Of a stretch of DNA of 44,384 nucleotides, positions 1-7,396 are shown piece after piece. A program made the position numbers and the translations under genes. Position 1 is the first letter of the stretch. Each line of letters opens with the position of its first letter. The notes under the pieces are model-generated. The model worked only from the letters and a program-made list of their open reading frames with translations, ran no database searches and was not told the origin of the DNA. The DNA lies in NCBI GenBank assembly GCA_902763865.1, contig CACWTR010000032.1, positions 1 to 44,384 of the forward strand, written 5' to 3'. Source of the stretch: an uncultured Bacteroidales bacterium (GTDB lineage: Bacteria > Bacteroidota > Bacteroidia > Bacteroidales > Bacteroidaceae).

Positions 1-96
1 GACAAGATTCGCTACCAGATAGACAAGCTCGAACTCATCGTTGACGACGGCCTCTGGCCTCTGCCCAAGTACCGCGAACTGTTGTTCATCAGGTAA
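1..96 (+). CDS. glnN: Glutamine synthetase type III, C-terminal fragment
   Basis: The window opens inside a gene. The first 32 codons read in frame to a TAA at 94-96 and end in the segment LWPLPKYRELLFIR. From memory, that ending is characteristic of the large type III glutamine synthetases (GlnN) of Bacteroidetes, which make glutamine from glutamate, ammonia and ATP in the cytoplasm. Only the extreme C-terminus is present, so no catalytic residue can be checked. A strong intrinsic terminator follows 24 bases downstream. The family call rests on this short tail and is moderately sure. Confidence 0.7.
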   Translation, partial: DKIRYQIDKLELIVDDGLWPLPKYRELLFIR

Positions 97-120
97 GTCC
101 AACACCTAAACTCTATATCA

Positions 121-153
121 AAGGGAACCAAGCAAACTTGGTTCCCTTTTCTT
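121..153 (+). terminator. Rho-independent terminator after glnN
   Basis: A perfect 12-bp stem (AAGGGAACCAAG at 121-132, CTTGGTTCCCTT at 137-148) with a CAAA loop is followed by a T-rich tail. It sits 24 bases after the glnN stop and should end that transcript. The leftward ferredoxin gene also converges on it, although 256 bases away. Confidence 0.9.
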
Positions 154-408
154 ATGACTTTCTTTTCCCCTATATTTTTCATCCTTTTTGAATTCAAACA
201 ACTTTAGACAGATTCGTTCTCATATAATTCATCTTATCAAGATTGACAATAAAACAGTATATGTAGTATATTGTGCAGTGTGTTAAGAAAGAATTTTGTA
301 AGTTTCATACGATACGAATCATTTGTTTGTCCAATTTACCTTCTAATCGCTCCACATCGTCTCTGATAGTGTGGTATATTTGGCTAAAAATAGTTAAAGA
401 AAGTTTAG
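154..408. other. AT-rich convergent intergenic region
   Basis: About 255 bases between the glnN terminator and the end of the leftward ferredoxin gene. The stretch is AT-rich with no convincing open frame on either strand. One TATATTTG box on the plus strand (375-382) resembles a Bacteroidetes -7 element but points into the antisense of the ferredoxin gene. Nothing else is supported here. Confidence 0.5.
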
Positions 409-813
409 TCAACTGATAATCAGTACAAAAGTGTCTGAAATAAAGTTTTCAACGAGGATGAATACTAACGTAAAAGGCGGCGAAAGTCGCTGAAAAGCAG
501 GCTGATAATCAGGATGATGGGGACAGCAAGGATTCCCGTCATCCTCTTTTTTCGCCTTTTCCCTCATGTGTATGATGCCGGCGGGACAGGCCGCCTCGCA
601 GCGCCCGCACCCGGCACACTTCTCCCTTTCCATTATGGCATAGCAGCCATGCCATATCGTCACGGCCCCTTGCGGACAGACGCTAGCGCACAGTCCGCAG
701 GCCACGCAGCGGCCACGCTCGTTCTCGGCATGGCGCCTGTTTGTTGCTTTCATTGCTACACGGACGCGTCCTGCTCTTCCGAAAGAAGCACCCTGCTCTT
801 GCGGAAGAAGCAT
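409..813 (-). CDS. Ferredoxin-type protein with two [4Fe-4S] clusters
   Basis: This 134-residue protein has two classic CxxCxxCxxxCP motifs, with cysteines at about 36/39/42/46 and 66/69/72/76, the signature of a bacterial 2[4Fe-4S] ferredoxin. It should carry electrons in the cytoplasm; the partner is not evident. Both ends look unusual. The first 20 residues are low-confidence, and an internal ATG at 753 gives a start at MKATNRR just before the first cluster. The last 40 residues form an unconserved-looking tail. It lies 16 bases downstream of yqeY on the same strand and may be cotranscribed with it. The cluster call is firm; the exact start and physiological role are not. Confidence 0.8.
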   Translation of the reverse strand: MLLPQEQGASFGRAGRVRVAMKATNRRHAENERGRCVACGLCASVCPQGAVTIWHGCYAIMEREKCAGCGRCEAACPAGIIHMREKAKKEDDGNPCCPHHPDYQPAFQRLSPPFTLVFILVENFISDTFVLIIS

Positions 814-829
814 GGACGCTTTTTCTTTG

Positions 830-1279
830 TCATGCCAGGAGCTTCTTCACTATCTCCGAGATGACGCGGCCATCGGCTTTTCCTGCCAGTTGCTTGCCGG
901 CTGTGCCCATCACCTTGCCCATCTCTTTCAGGCTTGTGGCTCCCACCTCCGCAATGATTCTCTTCACTTCTGCCTCTATCTCCTCGGCAGAGAGCTGCTT
1001 CGGCAGATAGCCTTCCAGCACATCTACCTGTGCCAGCTCTGCTTCAGCCAGATCCTGTCGTCCGGCCTCCGTGTAGGTGGCTGCCGTCTCCTTGCCCTGC
1101 TTAGCAAGCTTGGAGATGATCTTCAGGGCATCGGCATCCTCCAGGGTGTCGTTGGCCCCGGGAGCAGTCTTGGCTTCCAGAAATACCTTTTTGATGTTGC
1201 GCAGCGTCTCCAGACGCACTTTGTCGCGAGCCTTCATTGCGGCTTTGATGTCTTCACTGATTTGGTCGAAAAGTGTCAT
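830..1279 (-). CDS. GatB/YqeY domain-containing protein
   Basis: A 149-residue protein matching the YqeY family along its length. It begins MTLFDQISEDIKAAMKARDK, has the YLPKQLS segment in the middle (about residues 91-97), and a glycine-rich end with MGKVMG and the final helix. YqeY resembles the C-terminal tRNA-binding tail domain of GatB amidotransferase; its own function is not settled. A TAATTTTG box lies 26 bases upstream of the ATG, and the ferredoxin gene follows closely. The length is normal for the family and there is no sign of damage. Confidence 0.9.
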   Translation of the reverse strand: MTLFDQISEDIKAAMKARDKVRLETLRNIKKVFLEAKTAPGANDTLEDADALKIISKLAKQGKETAATYTEAGRQDLAEAELAQVDVLEGYLPKQLSAEEIEAEVKRIIAEVGATSLKEMGKVMGTAGKQLAGKADGRVISEIVKKLLA

Positions 1280-1304
1280 AGTCCAAGTTTTTTGAATTCC
1301 ACTG

Positions 1305-1312
1305 CAAAATTA
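1305..1312 (-). promoter_or_regulatory. Candidate -7 box for yqeY
   Basis: TAATTTTG on the minus strand fits the Bacteroidetes -7 consensus TAnnTTTG and sits 26 bases before the yqeY ATG. I see no clear TTTG -33 box at the expected distance, so this is a half-site call. Confidence 0.5.
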
Positions 1313-1399
1313 TAAAAAAAAGTCCGATTCGGTACATTTTTGCGTGATAATGTATCCTGTTTTGCAACATTCTGCATAAAATACGCCGTAAATCCTCTT

Positions 1400-1553
1400 C
1401 CGGACACAAGCTCTTCCGTCAGGGACCGATGCGTCGTGTTCGTTGCTTCATCGCGAACAAGCGATTGCTTCATCGCCATGAAGCAATTGCATCTACATGT
1501 ATGTGCAATCACTCCATCGCGATGAAGCAATCAATGCGTCGTGTTGTGTCCGG
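1400..1553. repeat. 154-bp branched palindromic intergenic element
   Basis: The element is bounded by a 10-bp inverted repeat, CCGGACACAA (1400-1409) and TTGTGTCCGG (1544-1553). Inside is a 12-bp direct repeat, ATGCGTCGTGTT, at 1429-1440 and 1534-1545. A perfect 13-bp inverted repeat, TTGCTTCATCGCG (1443-1455) and CGCGATGAAGCAA (1518-1530), encloses two further hairpins: ATTGCTTCAT/ATGAAGCAAT (1464-1473, 1478-1487) and ATTGCA/TGCAAT (1486-1491, 1504-1509). It lies between the divergently placed yqeY start and the end of a carboxylesterase gene and has no convincing coding frame. Confidence 0.8.
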
Positions 1554-1600
1554 CACGCGGTGCTTGAGTCCTGGCGCACCAAAACGTGCCGGGGAACCTG

Positions 1601-3190
1601 TCAGGGCATGTAGTAGTTGGTCAGGAAATATGTTCTTTCCCAGTCAACGATTTTCAGTTCAGCCTCCTTTGCCGGATGGATGCCTTGCTCGTCGAGCACC
1701 ATCACCTGCTTGTTCTTCAGGTCGTAGAGGGGCCAGTCCTTTGCCTTGCCGTCGGGCGACTGCTCTGCCGTGAGCGACGGATTGCCGGTCTTGGCGAACT
1801 GCACCCACATCTTGCGCATGGTCCTGGAGAAGGTCTCGTCGAGGGCACGCCCCGTGAAGCAGGTGTCCTCCGGATGCTTGAATACGACCGAAACTTCAAT
1901 GGCGTGACCGGCTTTGATGATGGGCAGCGAGGATTCCGTCGTGAAGTAATAGGTGTAGGATTTGCCTCCGGCCTTGGTCTGTTCCTCCGACAGCCTGATT
2001 TGCGGCGCGATAAACAGCATCTGGCCGAACAGTCGGGAGTAGGGTTCGTAGCTTTCTTCCTTGATGCTCTGGCAGTAGCTTTCGGCCAGTGCTTTCTCTT
2101 CGTCGGTGAATTTGGCGAAGTTCTCCTGCTTGCGCTGCTTGGCCCACTGGATGAAGCCTTCCACACCGAAGGGGGGGATGAACGTGTTGAACTCATTCTT
2201 GTTGCAGCCTTGCAGGAATGCAATGTCCTTTGCCGCTCCGTTGGCATATTCCTTCCACGGCTCCAGGGGCAGTATCACTCCGTCCCGTTCAGGGGCTGTG
2301 CGCATTCCGAGCACTTGGAACAGTCCGTACAGTCGTCCCCACGTCTCGGCCAGCTTCTCGGCGCTGACCGCCAGCAGTTCGCAGACGGTCTTGCTGCCAA
2401 GTGCCTTCATCATTTCGTCCGTGCAGCGGATGGCATCCTCCGGGCTTCTCGTCTGGCCGGGGGTGCCGCTCTGTGCGATGACGCGCTTAAAGTACTTCTG
2501 TGTGCCTTCCATCAGCGGCAGCATGGTGCAGCATCCCGCACCGGCTGACTCGCCCCAGAGGGTCACGTTGTCGGGGTCGCCTCCGAAGGCGGCGATGTTC
2601 TCGTGAACCCACTTCAGTGCCATCTTTTGGTCCAGCAGGCCGAGATTCTGCGCGTCGGGATAGTCCTTGCCGTCCGCGAGGTGCGACAAGTGGAAGAAGC
2701 CGAGCACGCCAAGCCTGTAGCCGACGCATACGACGATGACGTCGGGATTCTCCTCGACGAAGTTGTGACACTCATAGTTCGGGTCGGCTGTGCCTCCGAC
2801 CTCGTAGGCCCCTCCGTGAATCCACACCATGACGGGCTTCTTCTGCGCAGTCGCATCGTCAGAGCGCCAGATGTTCAGGTACAGGCAGTCCTCGCCCTGT
2901 ACGTACTCGGCTGCAATGTCGCCGGGTGCCTGGGTGCAGGTCTTGGCATTGTAGTACGCCTCATATACCCCGCCGTCCGGAGCATAGGGCACCGGTGCCT
3001 TCCATCGGTTCTGGCCGACGGGCTGCTGTCCGACAAAGGGGATGCCCTTATAGGAAATGATGTTCCCCGTCTTCTTGCCGACGAAGGTGCCGTTGATGCA
3101 CCTGACGGCCAGCGACTCATCGTAGCCGCCGCCGGTAATCCGCTGATTCTCTCCGTACTGAAGTATCTGCTGTTCTTCCATTTCGCTCAT
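1601..3190 (-). CDS. Type B carboxylesterase (copy 2 of a tandem pair)
   Basis: A 529-residue carboxylesterase/lipase of the alpha/beta-hydrolase fold. Visible landmarks are the EDCLYLN segment at 100-106, the oxyanion HGG at 125-127, and the nucleophile elbow GESAG at 213-217 with Ser215. A later GCNKNEF (acid) and GHAIE (histidine) probably complete the Ser-Glu-His triad. There is no signal peptide, so it is probably cytoplasmic. It would hydrolyse carboxylic esters; the substrate is unknown. It follows its paralogue by 40 bases and appears to be the last gene of a leftward operon with the DUF3089-type lipoprotein. The C-terminal 100 residues are nearly identical to the paralogue, indicating recent duplication or gene conversion. 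Confidence 0.9.
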   Translation of the reverse strand: MSEMEEQQILQYGENQRITGGGYDESLAVRCINGTFVGKKTGNIISYKGIPFVGQQPVGQNRWKAPVPYAPDGGVYEAYYNAKTCTQAPGDIAAEYVQGEDCLYLNIWRSDDATAQKKPVMVWIHGGAYEVGGTADPNYECHNFVEENPDVIVVCVGYRLGVLGFFHLSHLADGKDYPDAQNLGLLDQKMALKWVHENIAAFGGDPDNVTLWGESAGAGCCTMLPLMEGTQKYFKRVIAQSGTPGQTRSPEDAIRCTDEMMKALGSKTVCELLAVSAEKLAETWGRLYGLFQVLGMRTAPERDGVILPLEPWKEYANGAAKDIAFLQGCNKNEFNTFIPPFGVEGFIQWAKQRKQENFAKFTDEEKALAESYCQSIKEESYEPYSRLFGQMLFIAPQIRLSEEQTKAGGKSYTYYFTTESSLPIIKAGHAIEVSVVFKHPEDTCFTGRALDETFSRTMRKMWVQFAKTGNPSLTAEQSPDGKAKDWPLYDLKNKQVMVLDEQGIHPAKEAELKIVDWERTYFLTNYYMP

Positions 3191-3230
3191 GGTCTTGATT
3201 TGTTAGGTTTACGGTTAATGACTCTGCGCT

Positions 3231-4811
3231 TCAAAGCGCATAATACTTGGTCAGGAAATAGGTTCTTTCCCAGTCCACGACCTTCACGTCGGTTTCCTTG
3301 GCCGGATGGATGTCCTGTTCGTCGAGCACCATTAGCTTCTTGTCCTTCAGGTCGTAGAGGGGCCACTCCTTAGCCTTGCCGTCGGGCGACTGGTCAGCCG
3401 TGAGCGACGGATTGCCGGTCTTGGCGAACTGCACCCACATCTTGCGCATGGTCTTGCAGAAGGTCTCGTCGAAAGCCCGTCCCGTGTCTGCCGTCATCTC
3501 CGGATGGTTGAACACTACCGCCAGTTCAATGGCATGCCCGCTTTTCATGACGGGGTCGGGAGATTCCGGCGTGAAGTAATAGGTGAAGGCTTTGCCGCCG
3601 CCCTTGGTCTGCTCTTCCGACAGCCGGATGATTGGAACATTGAACCAGCTCTGGCTCAACAGACTGGCGAATGGCTGGAAGTAGTCGCCCTTTACGTCCT
3701 TCATGTAGCTCTCGGCCAGTGCTTTCTCGTCAGCCGTCATCCGGGCAAACTTACCCTTTTTGCGGCTTTCTGCAAAATTGTCCCATCCTTCCTGTCCGAA
3801 GCTGGATACGAAGAAGTTCATCTCATCCTTGTTGCACCCCACAAGAATGCTTAAGTCTTTTGCCGCACCGCCGGCGTAAGCCGCGAATGTGTCTGTAGGC
3901 AAGTGCTTTCCGTCTCTTTCCGGGAATTGGTGCAGAAAGTTCACGGCAGAAGCCTCAAAGACTTTCTGACCATCCAGCTTCAGCAGGTCGCTGACTGTCT
4001 TGCATCCGAGCACATCCATCAGCTTGTCGGTGCATTCGATAGCCTCTTCCGTGCTCCGTGTCAGGTTGACTGAACCGCTCTCGGCAATGAGTCGCTTGAA
4101 GTACTGATGCGAACCCTTTATCAGCGGAAGCAGTGTGCAGCTGCCGGCGCCTGCCGACTCACCGAAGATGGTCACGTTTTCGGGGTCGCCGCCGAAGCCG
4201 GCAATGTTCTCGTGTACCCACTTCAGTGCCTTGACCTGGTCCAGGAGCCCCAGGTTCTGCGAGTCCGTATAGTCCTTGCCGTCCTCAAGGTGCGACAGGT
4301 GCAGGAAGCCCATTACGCCGAGCCTGTATCCGATGGTGACGACGATGATGTCTGGATTCTCCTTGATGAAGTTGAAGCAGTCAAACATCGGGTCAATGGT
4401 TCCGCCGGCCTCAAAAGCGCCGCCATGAATCCACACCATGACGGGCTTCTTCCTGTTCGACGCATCGTCCGATTTGAATACATTCAGGTACAGGCAGTTC
4501 TCGTCAAGGTAGTACATTGAACCGACCTCGAAGTTCTCATTGCCGTATGCGCTCTTCGCATTGTAGTAGGCTTCATAGACTCCGTTGTCGGGAACGACAT
4601 CAACCGGTGCCTTCCATCGCAGGTCGCCGACGGGCTGCTTGCCTACATACGGGATGCCCCTGTAGGTGATGACGTTCTCCTTTTTCCTGCCTACGAAGGT
4701 GCCGTTGATACACTTGACGGCCAGCGACGGGTCGTAACCGCCGTCGGTAATCTGCTTGTTCTCGCCGCCGTACATGGCATGCAATGCCTCTCTGATTTCG
4801 TTAAGATCCAT
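3231..4811 (-). CDS. Type B carboxylesterase (copy 1 of a tandem pair)
   Basis: A 526-residue carboxylesterase closely related to the next gene. It shows ENCLYLN near 104-110, oxyanion HGG at 129-131, the GESAG elbow at 217-221 with Ser219, and GCNKDEM and GHAIE later for the acid and histidine. No signal peptide is present. It starts 20 bases after the stop of the lipoprotein hydrolase gene and ends 40 bases before the second esterase, so the three are probably one transcript. The paralogues differ most around residues 85-105 and in the mid-protein cap region, where substrate choice would be expected to be set; this suggests related but distinct ester substrates. Confidence 0.9.
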   Translation of the reverse strand: MDLNEIREALHAMYGGENKQITDGGYDPSLAVKCINGTFVGRKKENVITYRGIPYVGKQPVGDLRWKAPVDVVPDNGVYEAYYNAKSAYGNENFEVGSMYYLDENCLYLNVFKSDDASNRKKPVMVWIHGGAFEAGGTIDPMFDCFNFIKENPDIIVVTIGYRLGVMGFLHLSHLEDGKDYTDSQNLGLLDQVKALKWVHENIAGFGGDPENVTIFGESAGAGSCTLLPLIKGSHQYFKRLIAESGSVNLTRSTEEAIECTDKLMDVLGCKTVSDLLKLDGQKVFEASAVNFLHQFPERDGKHLPTDTFAAYAGGAAKDLSILVGCNKDEMNFFVSSFGQEGWDNFAESRKKGKFARMTADEKALAESYMKDVKGDYFQPFASLLSQSWFNVPIIRLSEEQTKGGGKAFTYYFTPESPDPVMKSGHAIELAVVFNHPEMTADTGRAFDETFCKTMRKMWVQFAKTGNPSLTADQSPDGKAKEWPLYDLKDKKLMVLDEQDIHPAKETDVKVVDWERTYFLTKYYAL

Positions 4812-4831
4812 TGTGATATTTTATTGATGAC

Positions 4832-5884
4832 TTAATGATTCGCTTTATATGTTGCGATACGCTTGGCCACGTTCTCCTTGATGTTGTTGTAGTAGAACGT
4901 GTAGTCGTTGTCGTGGAAGCTTGCCGGTCCGAAGAAATCTTTTGCGTCGATGGGCTTGGCTGTAGTGGTAGACACAACCACGCCGCGTGCCAGGTTAATC
5001 TGCGCATCGGCACCTACGTCGCCAATCTCATACTCGTTGGTCTTCTCGTTGAACACGAGCGACCCCTTGTTTTCACTGGCCGGTGCGTAGGTTTCGTCGA
5101 GTTTCCAGTTCAGCGGGTTGATGCTTATTTCACCAGGCAGCACCACGACGTTCTTGGCGCTTTCCTCCACATTCTTGGGACCCTCGGTGTTCCAGCTGAC
5201 GATGACACCTGCGTCGCTCTCGCCGGTGGCAAACTTCAGGTGCGGATAGTCCTTGAGATCATCTTTCGTGATGGAGTAGCCGATGGCGTATGCAGCGACC
5301 ATCCGCTTGTAGTAGTCGGGGTGATCCTTGAAGTAGTGCTTCAGTACGTATCTTACCATCGCCGAGCCTTGGCTATGACCCGCAATGATAAATGGGCGAC
5401 CATTATTCAACTTTCCAAAGAAATAGTCGAGCGCAGCCTTGATGTCGGTATAGGATGCGCCGGCAAGTCCTGGGTCGAGGCTTCCGTACTTACTTGATAA
5501 TTCTCCGGCGTATTTCATGCCTACTTGGCGGTAGAAGGGCGAAAACACATTACAGGACTCTTCAAACACGCTTGCATTGGTGCGATACTCGCCTTGAGCA
5601 CGGAAAACCATCTCTGGGTTGTCGATAGGGACATAATCGGGCGCATCCTTGTCGAAACTCATGTCGATATACGACGTCGAATAGATGTAGAACGCATCGA
5701 CATCCTTGGTGGGTTTATGAGTCTGGACCCAGTTGTTATCATCGCTGTAGTCGATCTTCACGTCTACCTCACCACCTGGGTTCGTGGGAGCCAGGTTGTC
5801 GTCGTTTTTACTACACGAGGTGAGCACCATTGTTGCGCCGCAAGTCAGGATGGCGGCAAGCATCCACATTTTTGATTTTCTCAT
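4832..5884 (-). CDS. DUF3089-type alpha/beta-hydrolase lipoprotein
   Basis: The ATG at 5884 gives a 350-residue protein with a lipoprotein signal: MRKSKMWMLAAIL leading to LTSC, Cys24. The following SKNDDN is acidic, as in Bacteroidetes lipoproteins exported to the surface. A nucleophile elbow GHSQG lies at 169-173 (Ser171), and the layout fits the DUF3089 family of predicted hydrolases. The open frame runs upstream to 5941, but that would put the start inside the promoter -7 box, so 5884 is preferred. It heads an operon with two cytoplasmic carboxylesterases, suggesting an outer hydrolysis step followed by inner ones. The substrate is unknown. Confidence 0.85.
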   Translation of the reverse strand: MRKSKMWMLAAILTCGATMVLTSCSKNDDNLAPTNPGGEVDVKIDYSDDNNWVQTHKPTKDVDAFYIYSTSYIDMSFDKDAPDYVPIDNPEMVFRAQGEYRTNASVFEESCNVFSPFYRQVGMKYAGELSSKYGSLDPGLAGASYTDIKAALDYFFGKLNNGRPFIIAGHSQGSAMVRYVLKHYFKDHPDYYKRMVAAYAIGYSITKDDLKDYPHLKFATGESDAGVIVSWNTEGPKNVEESAKNVVVLPGEISINPLNWKLDETYAPASENKGSLVFNEKTNEYEIGDVGADAQINLARGVVVSTTTAKPIDAKDFFGPASFHDNDYTFYYNNIKENVAKRIATYKANH

Positions 5885-5887
5885 AGT

Positions 5888-5928
5888 AAAAAAGTTTTGG
5901 GAATTTAAATAAAAAAGTTTTGGGAATT
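5888..5928. repeat. Two 18-bp direct repeats in the esterase operon leader
   Basis: AAAAAAGTTTTGGGAATT occurs exactly at 5888-5905 and 5911-5928, a 23-bp period, about two helical turns. A weaker copy, AGTTTTGAGAATTTA, lies at 5993-6007. The two perfect copies fall between the predicted transcription start near 5933 and the ATG of the lipoprotein gene, so they could be an operator or an RNA element. Confidence 0.75.
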
Positions 5929-5938
5929 GATTTTTGTG

Positions 5939-5969
5939 CAAAAGTAGTCAATTCCCGATGAAATCGCAA
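5939..5969 (-). promoter_or_regulatory. Promoter of the esterase operon
   Basis: On the minus strand a TTG (5967-5969) is followed by 20 bases and then TACTTTTG (5939-5946), matching the Bacteroidetes sigma-ABfr pattern TTTG-N19-21-TAnnTTTG. The predicted start of transcription near 5933 leaves a leader of about 49 bases to the ATG at 5884. Confidence 0.75.
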
Positions 5970-6018
5970 TATGCAGAGGCTTGTAGCCATTGAGTTTTGA
6001 GAATTTAGAAGCATTTTT

Positions 6019-7170
6019 TTACGATTCTGAAGTGCATTGCTGTCCGGCACAGGCAGGTTCCAGCTCTTCCGCAATGCGCATCCACTCCCCAGCCGTCATT
6101 CCCATGTTCAGCTTGAAGGCGGCATTGAATGTACTGTAGCTGCGGAAACCACTCTGGAAAGCCAGTTGCTTGGTCGACGCAGACTGATGGCTGGCGGTTG
6201 TCTCTTGATAGAGCTTGACGAAATGTTGGATGCGCAGCCCGTTGATATAGGCATTGTAGGTGATGCCCTGCAAAGCAAAGTACTTGCTGAGATAGGACCG
6301 GTTGGTGCCTATCTGCTTGGCCAGGTGCACTACGGAAATGTCGTGCTGTAGATAGAGCTGCGGCTCCTCGCAGTACTGTTTCAGCATCGACCCGATGCTG
6401 TTGCGCAAGGACTGTGAAAGGTCATTATCATCTGCCAGGGTATGCGGTGCAAGGTCCTCATGCCCATAGGTGGCGGGTATGTTCATGTCGCTCAACGTTT
6501 CCACTCGCCATAAGAGATAGCAGTTTAGTACGATGCAGACAGCCTGCATGACATATGGATAAGCTGGTCCGTCATCGCTAAACTCATAGAATACGTACAC
6601 AAGTAGGATGATGGCCAGCACCACGAAACTCTGCCACACCTCCTTGTTTTCCAGGTCGGCATAGTTGTCGCGCAGCCAGCGCCCGTATCGTCTTACCTCG
6701 CGTACCATATATATAATTAAGCCAAAAGTCAGCAACACGACATAGGCATATATAATCGGATATAAAGCAGAGCTATGCTTGACAATGCAGACCGCCATTC
6801 CTAAAGCAATTGGTGCCGTCAACACGCAGATGGGCCACAGCGGACGCCTACGGTCTTGCAGCATGACAAGCAATATGGCTATCGATAGGGGAAAGACCGT
6901 CAAGTTGTCCAGCATACCGCCTATCAGTTCGATAGACAGTATGTCGTCGCTGGAGCTAAGGAAAAACAACGGCATATACCACACATGACTCAGGGCTATG
7001 GAGACTAAGAACACCCCAGTCCATCGGCGCAAGCGTACTGGCGGGGTGATGTCAGTTGCAAAGGCATTAGCCTTGCTGAACAGCAGATAACAGCCGGTCA
7101 GCAGAGCCATGGTCGCCACCGCTGAATATAATATAGTAAAGAGGATATCTCCCCGTATCTGATCGTACAT
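6019..7170 (-). CDS. Membrane-anchored AraC-type transcriptional regulator
   Basis: Using the ATG at 7170 gives 383 residues. The N-terminal 220 or so residues contain about six or seven hydrophobic segments, for example FTILYSAVATMALLTGCYLL and FVVLAIILLVYVFYEF. The last 110 residues form an AraC/XylS DNA-binding domain, with SVVHLAKQIGTNRSYLSKYF as the first helix-turn-helix and LAFQSGFRSYSTFNAAFKLN as the second. It is therefore a membrane sensor-regulator. The TTG at 7209 extends the frame but lies within the promoter box, so 7170 is chosen. It lies just upstream of the esterase operon on the same strand and is divergent from a MATE transporter; either or both may be its targets. Confidence 0.85.
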   Translation of the reverse strand: MYDQIRGDILFTILYSAVATMALLTGCYLLFSKANAFATDITPPVRLRRWTGVFLVSIALSHVWYMPLFFLSSSDDILSIELIGGMLDNLTVFPLSIAILLVMLQDRRRPLWPICVLTAPIALGMAVCIVKHSSALYPIIYAYVVLLTFGLIIYMVREVRRYGRWLRDNYADLENKEVWQSFVVLAIILLVYVFYEFSDDGPAYPYVMQAVCIVLNCYLLWRVETLSDMNIPATYGHEDLAPHTLADDNDLSQSLRNSIGSMLKQYCEEPQLYLQHDISVVHLAKQIGTNRSYLSKYFALQGITYNAYINGLRIQHFVKLYQETTASHQSASTKQLAFQSGFRSYSTFNAAFKLNMGMTAGEWMRIAEELEPACAGQQCTSES

Positions 7171-7206
7171 ATCTTTGCCCAGTTTAGAAACTGCAATGAA
7201 GAATTG

Positions 7207-7237
7207 CAAAGATACAATATTTCCGTTGAATTAACAA
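7207..7237 (-). promoter_or_regulatory. Promoter of the AraC-type regulator gene
   Basis: TTG (7235-7237), a 20-base spacer, then TATCTTTG (7207-7214) on the minus strand. This is a good Bacteroidetes promoter and rules out the upstream TTG start at 7209. The leader to the ATG at 7170 is about 30 bases. Confidence 0.75.
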
Positions 7238-7361
7238 TAAACAAGGACAGAAAGCGAGTAAGTTTTCGGATTTCTGAAGCAGTTTTTACTATTTTGAAGT
7301 CCTAACAGAAAAAAAATCTCACAAACCTCCCCGTATCGGCACAAGATACTGAGAAAATTGC

Positions 7362-7369
7362 TACCTTTG
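7362..7369 (+). promoter_or_regulatory. -7 box of the MATE transporter gene
   Basis: TACCTTTG lies 27 bases before the ATG at 7397 and matches the TAnnTTTG consensus. No clear -33 TTTG is found at 19-21 bases upstream, which may mean activator dependence. Confidence 0.65.
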
Positions 7370-7396
7370 TGCCCGTCACAGACTTAATTTGCGATT

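Noticed and set aside
12-197. A 61-codon minus-strand frame at the left edge
   Set aside because: It overlaps the glnN tail and the terminator hairpin and has no recognisable content.
375-382. TATATTTG promoter-like box pointing rightward
   Set aside because: No gene follows on the plus strand; it would transcribe antisense to the ferredoxin gene. In AT-rich sequence such a match is expected by chance.
413-510. Two copies of CTGATAATCAG at 413-423 and 500-510
   Set aside because: Short, near-palindromic and both within the ferredoxin coding region, where they encode unrelated residues. There is not enough to call an element.
7171-7396. Divergent region between the AraC-type and MATE genes searched for operator repeats
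   Set aside because: Apart from the two -7 boxes I saw no clear direct or inverted repeats there, so no operator is claimed.
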